64,000 bases of DNA from Pelomonas sp966111775 (lineage in GTDB: Bacteria; Pseudomonadota; Gammaproteobacteria; Burkholderiales; Burkholderiaceae_C): NCBI GenBank assembly GCA_966111775.1, contig CBHWBD010000005.1, positions 3,114 through 67,113 on the forward strand, in the 5' to 3' direction. The notes under the pieces were generated by a model. The model searched no databases. It saw only the letters and a list, made by a program, of their open reading frames with translations, and had not been told where the DNA came from. A program made the translations under genes and the position numbers. Numbering within the stretch: the first letter of the stretch is position 1; the number at the start of each line of letters is the position of its first letter. Shown in pieces: positions 32,015-40,027 of the stretch.

Positions 32015-33262
32015 TCACCCCAAGATCAGCTGCAACGATCCCTGCAGCGCTCGGATCAGCTCCTCCAGCGCCTGCAGCAGCCTCTCGCTGCCCTGGTGCA
32101 TGCGCTGCACCGCATCGCCCTGCTCCACGCGCAGGCCGCGCAGCAACACCAGCCAGGCTTCGTCCACCGCCCTGAAGGCCGGCTGCAGGGCCGGGCCGGC
32201 CAGCGGCGCGGCACGGACCTCGTCGTAGGCCTTGACGAATTCATCCAGGCCCGCCGCCAAGCCGCTGGTGTCGTGGCCGGGCAGCAGCTGGGCCAGCAGG
32301 CCTTCCTTGGCCAGGCGCTGGCTGAGCAAACGCAGCCGCGTGACCTGGGCCAGCAGGCCCACCGGGCGCTGGCCGGCGCGATCGAACAGCTTTTCCACCA
32401 GGGTCTCGCTGCTCTCCAGCAGGCGCTGCGCCGCGCGGTCGCTGCGGGCCAGATCGGGCTGGCGATTGGCCAGGGCGGCGTCCAGCTGGGCCCATGCCGC
32501 CGACACCGCCGACAGCTCCTCGACGAGGTCGTGGCGCAGCAGTTCGCCCAGGCGCGCCAGATTGGCCGCCACGCGTTCCGCCGACGCATCCAGCAAAGCT
32601 TGCGCTTCGCGCCGCTCCGGCGGCGCCAGCTTGGGCCATTGGCGCAGGGCCTGCAGCTTGACGAGGCGCTGGCTCAACATGCGCTGGGCCCCGGCACGCT
32701 CCAGGGCCTCGGACAGCTCCGAGGTGTGCACGACACCGCGCGCCACCTCGGGCAGCTTGGACTGGGTCTGCATGGCCGTGTTGCGCAGCAGGGCGAAGGC
32801 AGCCGCCTCGTCGATGCCGCGAGCCTGCATCAGCAGGCCCTTGGCGCGCTCCGTCCATTTGCGCTCGTCGAGCTTGGCCTGGGCCGCCAGCTCACGCGAT
32901 TGCTGCTGGGCAGACAGGTCGCGGGCCCACAGCAGGGCCTCGGCCAGCACGCCGGCCTCCACGTCGGCGGGCAGCCACTGCACGGCGCCGCGGGCCACCA
33001 CGGCGCGGCGTTCGGCGGCCTCGGGGGCGGGGGACAGCAGCACCACGGGCAGGCCGAAAGCCCGATCGGAGTGCGAAAGCTGCGCCAATGCGGTGCGGTC
33101 GGGGCACCAGAGCAGGCCCAGGGCCGGCGCGTCGGCCGGGGCCGCAAGCTCTGAAACGGTGCGCAAGGTCCAGCCCTGGGCCTGCAAAGCGGTGGCTTGC
33201 GGAGGCGCTTCGGGGCAGCAGATCAGCAGGGGCAGCGGGGTATCGGGAGCGGTATCGGGCAT
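32015..33262 (-). CDS. ANTAR regulator fused to two NarX-like P-box (PilJ-type) segments
   Basis: A 415-residue cytosolic protein from ATG 33262 (weak ribosome site, start uncertain). Residues 10-115 are a degenerate receiver-like domain lacking a clear phospho-Asp. Residues 128-180 are an ANTAR domain (KWTERAKGLLMQARGIDEAA...ALLRNTAMQ). After it come two helical segments each opening with a P-box-like motif: ERAGAQRMLSQRLVKL (about 188-203) and QVTRLRLLSQRLAKEGLL (306-323). These resemble the PilJ-type domain and the nitrate-binding P-box of NarX/NarQ. No signal peptide or helix for membrane insertion is present. A nitrate/nitrite-responsive antiterminator for the divergent narK is the natural inference. 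Confidence 0.8.
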   Translation of the reverse strand: MPDTAPDTPLPLLICCPEAPPQATALQAQGWTLRTVSELAAPADAPALGLLWCPDRTALAQLSHSDRAFGLPVVLLSPAPEAAERRAVVARGAVQWLPADVEAGVLAEALLWARDLSAQQQSRELAAQAKLDERKWTERAKGLLMQARGIDEAAAFALLRNTAMQTQSKLPEVARGVVHTSELSEALERAGAQRMLSQRLVKLQALRQWPKLAPPERREAQALLDASAERVAANLARLGELLRHDLVEELSAVSAAWAQLDAALANRQPDLARSDRAAQRLLESSETLVEKLFDRAGQRPVGLLAQVTRLRLLSQRLAKEGLLAQLLPGHDTSGLAAGLDEFVKAYDEVRAAPLAGPALQPAFRAVDEAWLVLLRGLRVEQGDAVQRMHQGSERLLQALEELIRALQGSLQLILG

Positions 33263-33355
33263 GGCGTCGGGCTTCACGCCCCAAAACGGCGCAAGAAACA
33301 GGCCAAGCAGGCCGGCGCCGAGTGGGCATGGGGTTTGCAAGTATCGGGCGTGGTT

Positions 33356-33371
33356 CCCGCAATGGTGCGGG
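33356..33371 (+). promoter_or_regulatory. narK leader hairpin with AATGGT hexaloop (candidate ANTAR site)
   Basis: CCCGC (33356-33360) pairs with GCGGG (33367-33371) around the loop AATGGT, with A at position 1 and G at position 4 as ANTAR recognition requires. Five of the six loop bases equal those of the nrtA leader hairpin (AATGGC), though the stems differ. It lies about 90 nt before the narK start, in the 200-bp region divergent from the ANTAR/P-box gene. No terminator with a T-run is obvious after it. Confidence 0.6.
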
Positions 33372-33462
33372 CGCCTTCCCGCTGCGACGACGTTCCTGCC
33401 CTCCCCCGGCAAGCGAGTCAGCGGGTGGGCGTGGGCGCGCGCAGCCCGCACGAGAGCCCGAG

Positions 33463-34722
33463 ATGTCCGCATTCCAGAACTTCAAACGCGCCGGCCACAG
33501 CCCCACGCTGTTCGCCGCCTTCCTGTACTTCGCGTTCTCCTGCTGCATCTGGGTGCTCAACGGCGCGCTGGCGCCCTTTATCAGCGAGGCCTATCACCTG
33601 ACACCGGCCCAGAAGGGGCTGATGCTGTCGATTCCCATCATGGCCGGCGCGCTGATGCGCTTTCCACTGGGCCTGCTGTCCCAATACATCGGCCGCAAGA
33701 ACGCGACGCTGGTGGAGATGGGCATGATCACCGTCGCCATGCTCTATGGCTACTTCATGGTGAAGAGCTATGACGACATGCTGGCCATGGGCGTGCTGCT
33801 GGGCATTGCCGGCGCCAGCTTCGGCGTGGCCCTGAGCCTGGGTTCAGGCTGGTTCCCGCCGCAATACAAGGGCCTGGCGATGGGGCTGGTGGGCGCGGGC
33901 AATGTGGGCACCGCCGTCTCGGTGCTCGTGGCGCCGCCGCTGGCCCAGGCCTATGGCTGGCAGACGGTCTATGCCTTCGCGGCCGTCGCCATCCTGGTGC
34001 CGATGATGGTCATGATCGTCTTCGCCAAGGAGCCGCCCGACGTCGATTCGCACGCCACCATGCGCGAGCACGTCGCCTGCCTGTTCGAGAAGGACGGCTG
34101 GGCCTTCAGCCTGATCTATGGCGTGACCTTCGGCGGCTTCATCGGCCTGACGACGTTTTTGCCCACCTACTACTACGACCAGTTCGGCGTCTCCAAGGTG
34201 CAGGCCGGCCAGCTGACCATGCTGGCGGCCTTCATGGGCGCGGCGGTGCGCGTCATCGGCGGCGCGCTGTCGGACCGTTGGGGCGGCGTCAACGTGCTGA
34301 CGCTGGTGCTGGTCGTCGTCGCCGTCAGCCTGGGCTGCGTGGGCCTGGCCGGTGGCTCGCTGGTGCTGACCACGCTGCTGCTCATCGTCTGCTTCGCCGC
34401 TCTCGGCGCGGGCAATGGCGCCCTGTTCCAGCTGGTGCCGCTGCGCTGGCCCGCGGCCACCGCCGTGGCCGGCTCCATGATCGGCGAGATCGGCGCCCTG
34501 GGTGGCGGCCTGGTGCCCAACTTGATGGGCCTGTCCAAGCAGCATGCCGGCACCTATGCCTGGGGCTTTGTCGTCTTCGCCGTGCTGGCCGTGTTGATGC
34601 TGGGCGTGATGCGCGTCATGCAGATCCGCTGGACCCGCACCTGGGCCGAGAAGGGTGGGCGCGCACGCAGCGCGACGGCAGCGGCCGCCGTCGCCGAGCC
34701 CGTGAACTACCAGCGCGTCTGA
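33463..34722 (+). CDS. narK: Nitrate/nitrite MFS transporter NarK/NasA type
   Basis: A 419-residue, 12-helix major facilitator. The nitrate/nitrite porter signature appears as GIAGASFGVALSLGSGWFPP with GLVGAGNVGTAVS, and again in the second half as AALGAGNGALFQLVPLRWP with GEIGALGGGLVPN. The Arg in ALMRFPLGLLSQ is the expected substrate-binding residue in helix 2, and the matching one is in AAVRVIGGALSDR. ATG 33463 begins MSAFQNFKRAGHSP, the usual start for this subgroup. It brings nitrate in or exchanges nitrite for the assimilatory reductases downstream. Confidence 0.93.
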   Translation: MSAFQNFKRAGHSPTLFAAFLYFAFSCCIWVLNGALAPFISEAYHLTPAQKGLMLSIPIMAGALMRFPLGLLSQYIGRKNATLVEMGMITVAMLYGYFMVKSYDDMLAMGVLLGIAGASFGVALSLGSGWFPPQYKGLAMGLVGAGNVGTAVSVLVAPPLAQAYGWQTVYAFAAVAILVPMMVMIVFAKEPPDVDSHATMREHVACLFEKDGWAFSLIYGVTFGGFIGLTTFLPTYYYDQFGVSKVQAGQLTMLAAFMGAAVRVIGGALSDRWGGVNVLTLVLVVVAVSLGCVGLAGGSLVLTTLLLIVCFAALGAGNGALFQLVPLRWPAATAVAGSMIGEIGALGGGLVPNLMGLSKQHAGTYAWGFVVFAVLAVLMLGVMRVMQIRWTRTWAEKGGRARSATAAAAVAEPVNYQRV

Positions 34723-34729
34723 ACAACGA

Positions 34730-36493
34730 TCAGCGCGGCAGAAAGGCCAGCCAGGCGATCAGCAGCAAGTTGAGGATGACGGAGATGCCCAGCCCGATCT
34801 GCCAGGTCAGCGCCGGGTTGGCGTCCCGCGCCGGACGGGTGCGCACCGGTCCGGCCTGATCCCGTGCCGCCAGCCGCTCAAGCGCGAGCAGAAGTTCCTC
34901 GGCCGTCTCAAAGCGCGTCTTGGACTCTCGGGCAATGGCCCGCATGACGAGGCGATCCAGCGGCATCGGCACGCTGGGCTGCAGGCGGCTGACGCTGGCC
35001 GGCTCGCGCTTGTAGCGCGCCAGCTGGTAGGGCTCGATCTCGCCATAGGGCAACTTGCCGGTCAGGGCTTGATACAGCGTCACACCGAGGGCGAACAGGT
35101 CCGAGCCCGCATCGGCCGGCTGTGGCGGGTCCTGCCATTGCTCAGGGTTGATATAGCTGGGCGTGCCGGCATGCAGCTCATGTGAGGCCGCCGGCGCGCG
35201 CGGGCTCAGGGCGACGCCGAGATCCAGCACCCGCCACTGGCCGTCGTCGCCGAGGTGGAGATTCGCGGGCTTGATGTCGCGGTGTACGACGTTGGCCGCA
35301 TGCAGCAGGCTCAACGACCGCGCCACGGCACTGGCCAGAGCCAATGCCTGCGCGACGTCCAGCGGCCCCTTGGCCAACAACTGCTCCAGCGTGTGGCCAC
35401 CATGCCAGTCGAAGACGGCATAGAAGTGCGTCGCGCCGTCGGCTGGTGCATGCACGCGAACGAAGCCGCCGGAACTCCAATCACGGCCACCGCGCCGGCG
35501 GTGCCGCGGCGCCTCGGCCAGACGCAGGCCCAGCCAGATCTCATGGGCCAGCATGGCGCGCTCTTCAGGGTCGTCAGCGCGGCCGGGGCGCAGCATCTTC
35601 AGTGCGACGAGACGCCCCGTGGCCAGCTCGCGCGCCTGCAAGAGGCGATGCACGCCGTTGTCGGCGACAAGGGCGGTGATCTGGTAGCCGTCCAGGGTCG
35701 CGCCGACACCGAGAGGTCCAGGGCTGGGCAGTTGGCGGCCCAGCGCGGCGAGGTCGTTCAGCCCGGGGTCGGCCAGGTCCTTGATGTCGAGCAGCAGGGC
35801 CGTCGCGTTGTCGTGGCTGCCGGCGGCCAGCGCCGCGGCGGTCAGCGCATCGGCCGCCGCCTGGGCGCCGGGCGTGGTGCGCAGGATGTCGGCGATCTCG
35901 CGGCTGCGCAGCACCCCATGCACGCCATCGCTGGTCAGCAGGAGGCGGTCGCCCACCTTCAGCTCGCCGGCGCTGTGGTCCATGCGCAGCGCATCGTCCA
36001 GGCCCAGGGCGCGCGTCAGGCCGGCGAAGTCGCGGCGCTCCATGCGGTGGTCTTGCGTCAGCAGCAGGCATTGACCGTCGCGCAGCAGCCAGGCGCGGCT
36101 GTCGCCGATATGGGCCAGGGCATAGCGGCGGCCGCGCAGGGCGAAAGCCGTCAGCGTCGTCAGCGCCTCGCGCGGCTGGCCATCGGCGCCGGGGCGGCGG
36201 TTGTGAGACAGCAGCCAGGCGTTCTGGTGACCGAGCAGGCGGTCCAGGGCCACGCTGCTGTCCCAGTCGGGCGGCACGCCATGGAAGTCGCGCAGCAGGC
36301 TCATGACCGAGGTCTGGGCCGCCATCAGGCCGTCGCCGTTGGAGTGCTCGCCGCCGCTGACGCCATCGGCCAGGGCCGCCACCCAGCCCCGCTCCACCTC
36401 GTGCGCGGCCGGCGCCTGCACGCCCGCGAAGTCTTCGTTGCGTGGGCGCTTGCCTTGCAGGCTGGAGAGGCCGGTGTCGAGTTCGAAGCGCAT
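34730..36493 (-). CDS. PP2C phosphatase-Ser/Thr kinase fusion in the nitrate locus
   Basis: A 587-residue protein. Residues 1-240 are a PP2C phosphatase with its metal motifs (RNEDF, ADGVSGGEHSNGDG, HIGDSRAWLLRDG, LTSDGVHG, GSHDNATAL). Residues 265-540 are a Hanks-type kinase: the ATP lysine is in VALKML, the catalytic loop is HRDIKPANL, and DLG replaces DFG. The Gly-rich loop is poorly conserved. One C-terminal helix (IGLGISVILNLLLIAWLAFL) anchors it with both domains in the cytosol. It is convergent with narK (7 nt gap) and divergent from nirB. Similar fusions sit beside nirB in other proteobacteria; the targets are unknown. Confidence 0.9.
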   Translation of the reverse strand: MRFELDTGLSSLQGKRPRNEDFAGVQAPAAHEVERGWVAALADGVSGGEHSNGDGLMAAQTSVMSLLRDFHGVPPDWDSSVALDRLLGHQNAWLLSHNRRPGADGQPREALTTLTAFALRGRRYALAHIGDSRAWLLRDGQCLLLTQDHRMERRDFAGLTRALGLDDALRMDHSAGELKVGDRLLLTSDGVHGVLRSREIADILRTTPGAQAAADALTAAALAAGSHDNATALLLDIKDLADPGLNDLAALGRQLPSPGPLGVGATLDGYQITALVADNGVHRLLQARELATGRLVALKMLRPGRADDPEERAMLAHEIWLGLRLAEAPRHRRRGGRDWSSGGFVRVHAPADGATHFYAVFDWHGGHTLEQLLAKGPLDVAQALALASAVARSLSLLHAANVVHRDIKPANLHLGDDGQWRVLDLGVALSPRAPAASHELHAGTPSYINPEQWQDPPQPADAGSDLFALGVTLYQALTGKLPYGEIEPYQLARYKREPASVSRLQPSVPMPLDRLVMRAIARESKTRFETAEELLLALERLAARDQAGPVRTRPARDANPALTWQIGLGISVILNLLLIAWLAFLPR

Positions 36494-36516
36494 GCGTGGT
36501 CGTCGTCAGTGATTTT

Positions 36517-36635
36517 CGGGCCGAGCGCCGGGCCGCTCCCTAGCCGGCCCGCACTGGCGATGTGCGTGCTGGTCGAGCCGGCACGCATCGCCGTCCCCGC
36601 GGGGGACCGGCCAAGGTACGCCTTGGACGAGGGGC
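36517..36635 (-). repeat. Structured intergenic repeat, copy B
   Basis: Reads on the minus strand as a near copy of 16048-16167, with about a dozen substitutions in 119 bp by eye. Stems CCAAGG/CCTTGG and GTCCCC/GGGGAC are unchanged while their loops differ (aata to cgta, cga to cgc). In the third stem the T-A pair of copy A is replaced by G-C on both sides. It begins 24 nt upstream of the PP2C-kinase start and so lies in that gene's promoter/leader region and on the opposite strand to nirB. Confidence 0.75.
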
Positions 36636-36739
36636 CTCATCTTGGTGCGATTTTCGGGATGAGTGCACCCGCGCCGGGCTAGCGAACGCTTCGGCGTGGG
36701 GCGCCGCTGGCTGTTTTTCACGCCGCAGCAAGTCTGGAG

Positions 36740-36786
36740 GCCAGCTTCATCGCTGGCACATGGCTTGCAAAGCAATTGGCAGGCCA
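36740..36786 (+). promoter_or_regulatory. Paired hairpins in the nirB leader
   Basis: GCCAGC-TTCATC-GCTGGC (36740-36757) is a perfect six-base stem with a six-base loop. TGGCTTGC (36761-36768) pairs with GCAGGCCA (36779-36786), with one G-U, around a 10-base loop. The second stem ends 2 nt before the CAGGAG ribosome site of nirB and could affect initiation. The first loop has T at position 1 and A at position 4, so it does not fit the ANTAR rule. The rest of 36494-36800 holds copy B of the repeat and a GGCGTG...TTTTTCACGCC stem. Confidence 0.4.
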
Positions 36787-36800
36787 CTCAGGAGTACGGC

Positions 36801-39251
36801 ATGAAGAAGATGAAGCTGGTGATGGTGGGCAACGGCATGGCCGGCGTGCGCACGCTGGAGGAGCTGCTCAAGATCACGCCGGATCTCTACGACATCACCG
36901 TCTTCGGCGCCGAGCCCCATCCCAACTACAACCGCATCCTGCTGTCGCCGGTGCTGGCCGGCGAGCAGACCATCGACGAGATCATCCTGAATCCGCTCTC
37001 CTGGTATGAGGAGAACGGCATCACCCTGCACCTGGGCAAGACGGTCACCGAGATCGACCGCGTGCGCCGCCGCGTGGTGGCCGCCGACGGCACGGTGGCC
37101 CAGTACGACCGCCTGCTGATCGCCACAGGCTCCAACCCCTTTGTTTTGCCGGTGCCTGGCAAGGACCTGGCCGGCGTCATCGCCTACCGTGACATCGCCG
37201 ACACCAACGCGATGATCGAAGCGGCCACGAAGTACAAGCATGCGGTCGTCATCGGCGGCGGCCTGCTGGGTCTGGAAGCCGCCAACGGCCTGATGCTGCG
37301 CGGCATGCAGGTGACGGTGGTCCACCTCGTCGACACGCTGATGGAGCGCCAGCTCGACACGGTAGCGGGCGACCTGCTGCGCAAGTCCCTGGTCGAACGT
37401 GGCCTCAACTTCATGCTGGGCGCGCAGACCCAGGCCTTGCTGGGCAACGAGGCCGGCCGCGTGCGTGCCATCCAGCTCAAGGACAAGGACGGCAAGGTCA
37501 TCGAGCAGCCGGCCGACCTCGTCGTCATGGCCGCCGGCATCCGCCCCAATACGGCTCTCGCCGAGAAGGCCGGCCTGCACTGCAGCCGCGGCATCGTCGT
37601 GACCGACACCATGCAGACCGTGACCGACCCGCGCGTCTACTCGGTCGGCGAATGCGCCGCCCACCGCGGCATCGCCTACGGGCTGGTGGCACCGCTGTTC
37701 GAGCAGGGCAAGGTCTGCGCCACCCACCTGGCCCAGTTCGGCATCGGCCGCTATCTCGGCTCCTCGGTCAGCACCAAGCTCAAGGTGACGGGCATCGACC
37801 TGTTCTCGGCCGGCAACTTCACCGGCGGAGAGGGCACGGAAGAGATCGTCATGAGCGACCCCTTCGCCGGCGTCTACAAGAAGCTCGTCATCCAGAACGA
37901 CCAGCTCGTTGGCGCCTGCCTTTATGGCGACACGGTGGACGGTGGCTGGTATTTCAAGCTGCTGCGCGAGGGCCGCAAGATCGCCGACATCCGCGACAAG
38001 CTGATGTTCGGTGAGGCGGGGGCCAACATCGGCGACGTGGGCCACCAGGGCGTCAGCCGCGCGGCCGCCATGGCCGACACCGACGAGGTCTGCGGCTGCA
38101 ATGGCGTCAGCAAGGGCAGCATCTGCAAGGCCATCCGCGACAAGGGTCTGTTCACGCTGGACGAGGTGCGCAAGCACACCAAGGCTTCGGCCTCCTGCGG
38201 CTCCTGCACCGGCCTGGTCGAGCAGCTCATCATGTTCACGGCCGGCGGCGACTACTCGGCCACGCCCAAGAAGAAGGCCATCTGCGCCTGCACCGAGGCC
38301 AGCCACCAGGACACCCGCGACGCCATTGCCAAGGCCCATCTGCTGACCAAGGAAGACGTCTTCCGCGCCCTGGACTGGAAGACGCCCGATGGCTGCGCCA
38401 CCTGCCGCCCGGCCCTCAACTACTACCTGATCTCCACCTGGCCCAAGGAGGCCGTGGACGATCCGCAGAGCCGCTTCATCAACGAACGCAGCCACGCCAA
38501 CATCCAGAAGGACGGCCGCTACTCGGTCATCCCGCGCATGTGGGGTGGCGAGACGACGAGCGCCGAGCTGCGCCGCATTGCCGACGCGGTGGACAAGTAC
38601 AAGATCCCCACCGTCAAGGTCACCGGCGGCCAGCGCATCGACCTGCTGGGCGTCAAGAAGGAAGACCTGGTCGACGTCTGGAAGGACATAGCCATGCCCT
38701 CGGGCCATGCCTATGCCAAGGCCCTGCGCACCGTGAAGACCTGCGTCGGCAGCGAATGGTGCCGTTTCGGCACGCAGGACTCGACGCAGATGGGCAAGGA
38801 CCTGGAGCGGGCACTGTGGCGCATGTACGCCCCGCACAAGGTCAAGATCGCCGTGTCGGGCTGCCCGCGCAATTGCGCGGAGGCCGGCATCAAGGATGTC
38901 GGCGTCATCGGCGTCGATTCGGGCTGGGAGATCTATGTCGCCGGCAACGGTGGCATCAAGACCGAGGTGGCCGAGTTCTTCTGCAAGCTGAAGACGCCCG
39001 AGGAAGTGCTGGAGTACAGCGGCGCCTTCCTGCAGCTCTACCGCCTGGAGGGCTGGTACCTCGAGCGCACGGTGCACTACGTCGCCCGCGTCGGTCTCGA
39101 TCACGTCAAGAAGCAGATCCTCGAGGACGCCGACAGGCGCAAGGCGCTGTGGGCGCAATTGCAGTTCAGCCTGGACGGCGAGCCCGACCCCTGGTTCGAC
39201 TTCGGCCCCGCCCATGTCGACCTGCGCCAGTTCGAGAAGGTCGGTGCCTGA
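36801..39251 (+). CDS. nirB: NADH-dependent assimilatory nitrite reductase large subunit NirB
   Basis: An 816-residue enzyme that reduces nitrite to ammonium with siroheme and a 4Fe-4S cluster, taking electrons from NAD(P)H via FAD. Domains: FAD/NAD reductase (MVGNGMAGVRTLEELL, VVIGGGLLGLEAANGL), two BFD-like [2Fe-2S] regions (CGCNGVSKGSIC...CGSC; CACTEASH...CATC), then the sulfite/nitrite reductase half with cluster ligands C648, C654, C688 and C692 (TCVGSEWCRFG, SGCPRNCAEAG). ATG 36801 has CAGGAG 6 nt upstream. The stop overlaps the next start (TGATG). Confidence 0.96.
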   Translation: MKKMKLVMVGNGMAGVRTLEELLKITPDLYDITVFGAEPHPNYNRILLSPVLAGEQTIDEIILNPLSWYEENGITLHLGKTVTEIDRVRRRVVAADGTVAQYDRLLIATGSNPFVLPVPGKDLAGVIAYRDIADTNAMIEAATKYKHAVVIGGGLLGLEAANGLMLRGMQVTVVHLVDTLMERQLDTVAGDLLRKSLVERGLNFMLGAQTQALLGNEAGRVRAIQLKDKDGKVIEQPADLVVMAAGIRPNTALAEKAGLHCSRGIVVTDTMQTVTDPRVYSVGECAAHRGIAYGLVAPLFEQGKVCATHLAQFGIGRYLGSSVSTKLKVTGIDLFSAGNFTGGEGTEEIVMSDPFAGVYKKLVIQNDQLVGACLYGDTVDGGWYFKLLREGRKIADIRDKLMFGEAGANIGDVGHQGVSRAAAMADTDEVCGCNGVSKGSICKAIRDKGLFTLDEVRKHTKASASCGSCTGLVEQLIMFTAGGDYSATPKKKAICACTEASHQDTRDAIAKAHLLTKEDVFRALDWKTPDGCATCRPALNYYLISTWPKEAVDDPQSRFINERSHANIQKDGRYSVIPRMWGGETTSAELRRIADAVDKYKIPTVKVTGGQRIDLLGVKKEDLVDVWKDIAMPSGHAYAKALRTVKTCVGSEWCRFGTQDSTQMGKDLERALWRMYAPHKVKIAVSGCPRNCAEAGIKDVGVIGVDSGWEIYVAGNGGIKTEVAEFFCKLKTPEEVLEYSGAFLQLYRLEGWYLERTVHYVARVGLDHVKKQILEDADRRKALWAQLQFSLDGEPDPWFDFGPAHVDLRQFEKVGA

Positions 39252-40027
39252 TGCTGAGCCGCCGTACCGCTCTCTTCGCTGGCCTGACCGTCGCGGCGCC
39301 GGCCTTTGCCCAAGCCCGCATCCACCAGCTCGGCGAAGCCATCGACATGGCCGGCGCCCAGCGCATGCTGAGCCAGCGCATGGGCAAGGCCTGGCTGGGC
39401 CAGCTCCGCCCCGAACTCGCGCCGCGCGCCCGCCAGGTGCTGCAGGCCAGCGAGATGCGCTTCGAGCGCCAGCTGGGTGAACTGCTGGCCTTCGCGCCCA
39501 CGCCCGAGATCGCCGGTTGCTACAAGGCCATGAAGCACCGCTTCGGCGACTACCGCGCCCTGCTTCAGAGCACGCCCAGCGCGGAACGTGTCGACGAGCT
39601 GTTGCAGACCTCGGGCGAGATGCTCAGCCTCGCTCAGGTCGCGACCGGCCAGTTGCAGCAACGCTCGGCCGCCGCAACCGCGATGCTGATCAATATGTCG
39701 GGCCGGCAGCGCATGCTGTCGCAGCGCCTGGCCCTGTTCTTCATGGCCGGCCAGCAGGGCGCCCGCCCGGATCTGGTCGCCAAGGAAACCGTCAGGGCGA
39801 GATCGGAGTTCGAGACCGCCATGCGCGTGCTGGGTTCCGCACCGGAATTGACGCCCGCCATCCGCGAGAACCTGGACCTGGCCGGCAACCAGTGGGTCTT
39901 TCTGCAATCGGCGCTGGCCGGCGAAAGCCAGGGACCGGAGGCGGCCAGCAACGTCTTTGTGGCGAGCGAGAACCTGCTCGCCGTGATGGAAACCGTGACG
40001 GGGCAGTTTGCCCGCCAACTCGGATGA
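39251..40027 (+). CDS. Exported NarX-like P-box (PilJ-type) protein between nirB and nirD
   Basis: A 258-residue protein with an N-terminal export signal (MLSRRTALFAGLTVAAPAFA, twin-Arg present). The mature part is a helical tandem of two PilJ-type modules, each opening with a P-box: DMAGAQRMLSQRMGKAWL and NMSGRQRMLSQRLALFFM. The same motif in NarX/NarQ (AGSLRMQSYRL) forms the nitrate-binding site. There is no transmembrane helix or output domain after it, so it is probably a soluble periplasmic nitrate/nitrite-binding protein. It overlaps nirB by 1 nt and nirD by 4 nt, so it is made together with the reductase. Confidence 0.82.
   Translation: MLSRRTALFAGLTVAAPAFAQARIHQLGEAIDMAGAQRMLSQRMGKAWLGQLRPELAPRARQVLQASEMRFERQLGELLAFAPTPEIAGCYKAMKHRFGDYRALLQSTPSAERVDELLQTSGEMLSLAQVATGQLQQRSAAATAMLINMSGRQRMLSQRLALFFMAGQQGARPDLVAKETVRARSEFETAMRVLGSAPELTPAIRENLDLAGNQWVFLQSALAGESQGPEAASNVFVASENLLAVMETVTGQFARQLG

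Noticed and set aside
31500..32228. 242-codon plus-strand frame across the inverted-repeat element
   Set aside because: The translation simply reads through the repeat arms and the antisense of the ANTAR/P-box gene; Arg/Ser-rich, no start signal.
36740..36757. Six-base-loop hairpin before nirB as an ANTAR site
   Set aside because: The loop TTCATC has T at position 1 and A at position 4, against the A1/G4 rule, and its stem is not shared with the nrtA or narK hairpins.
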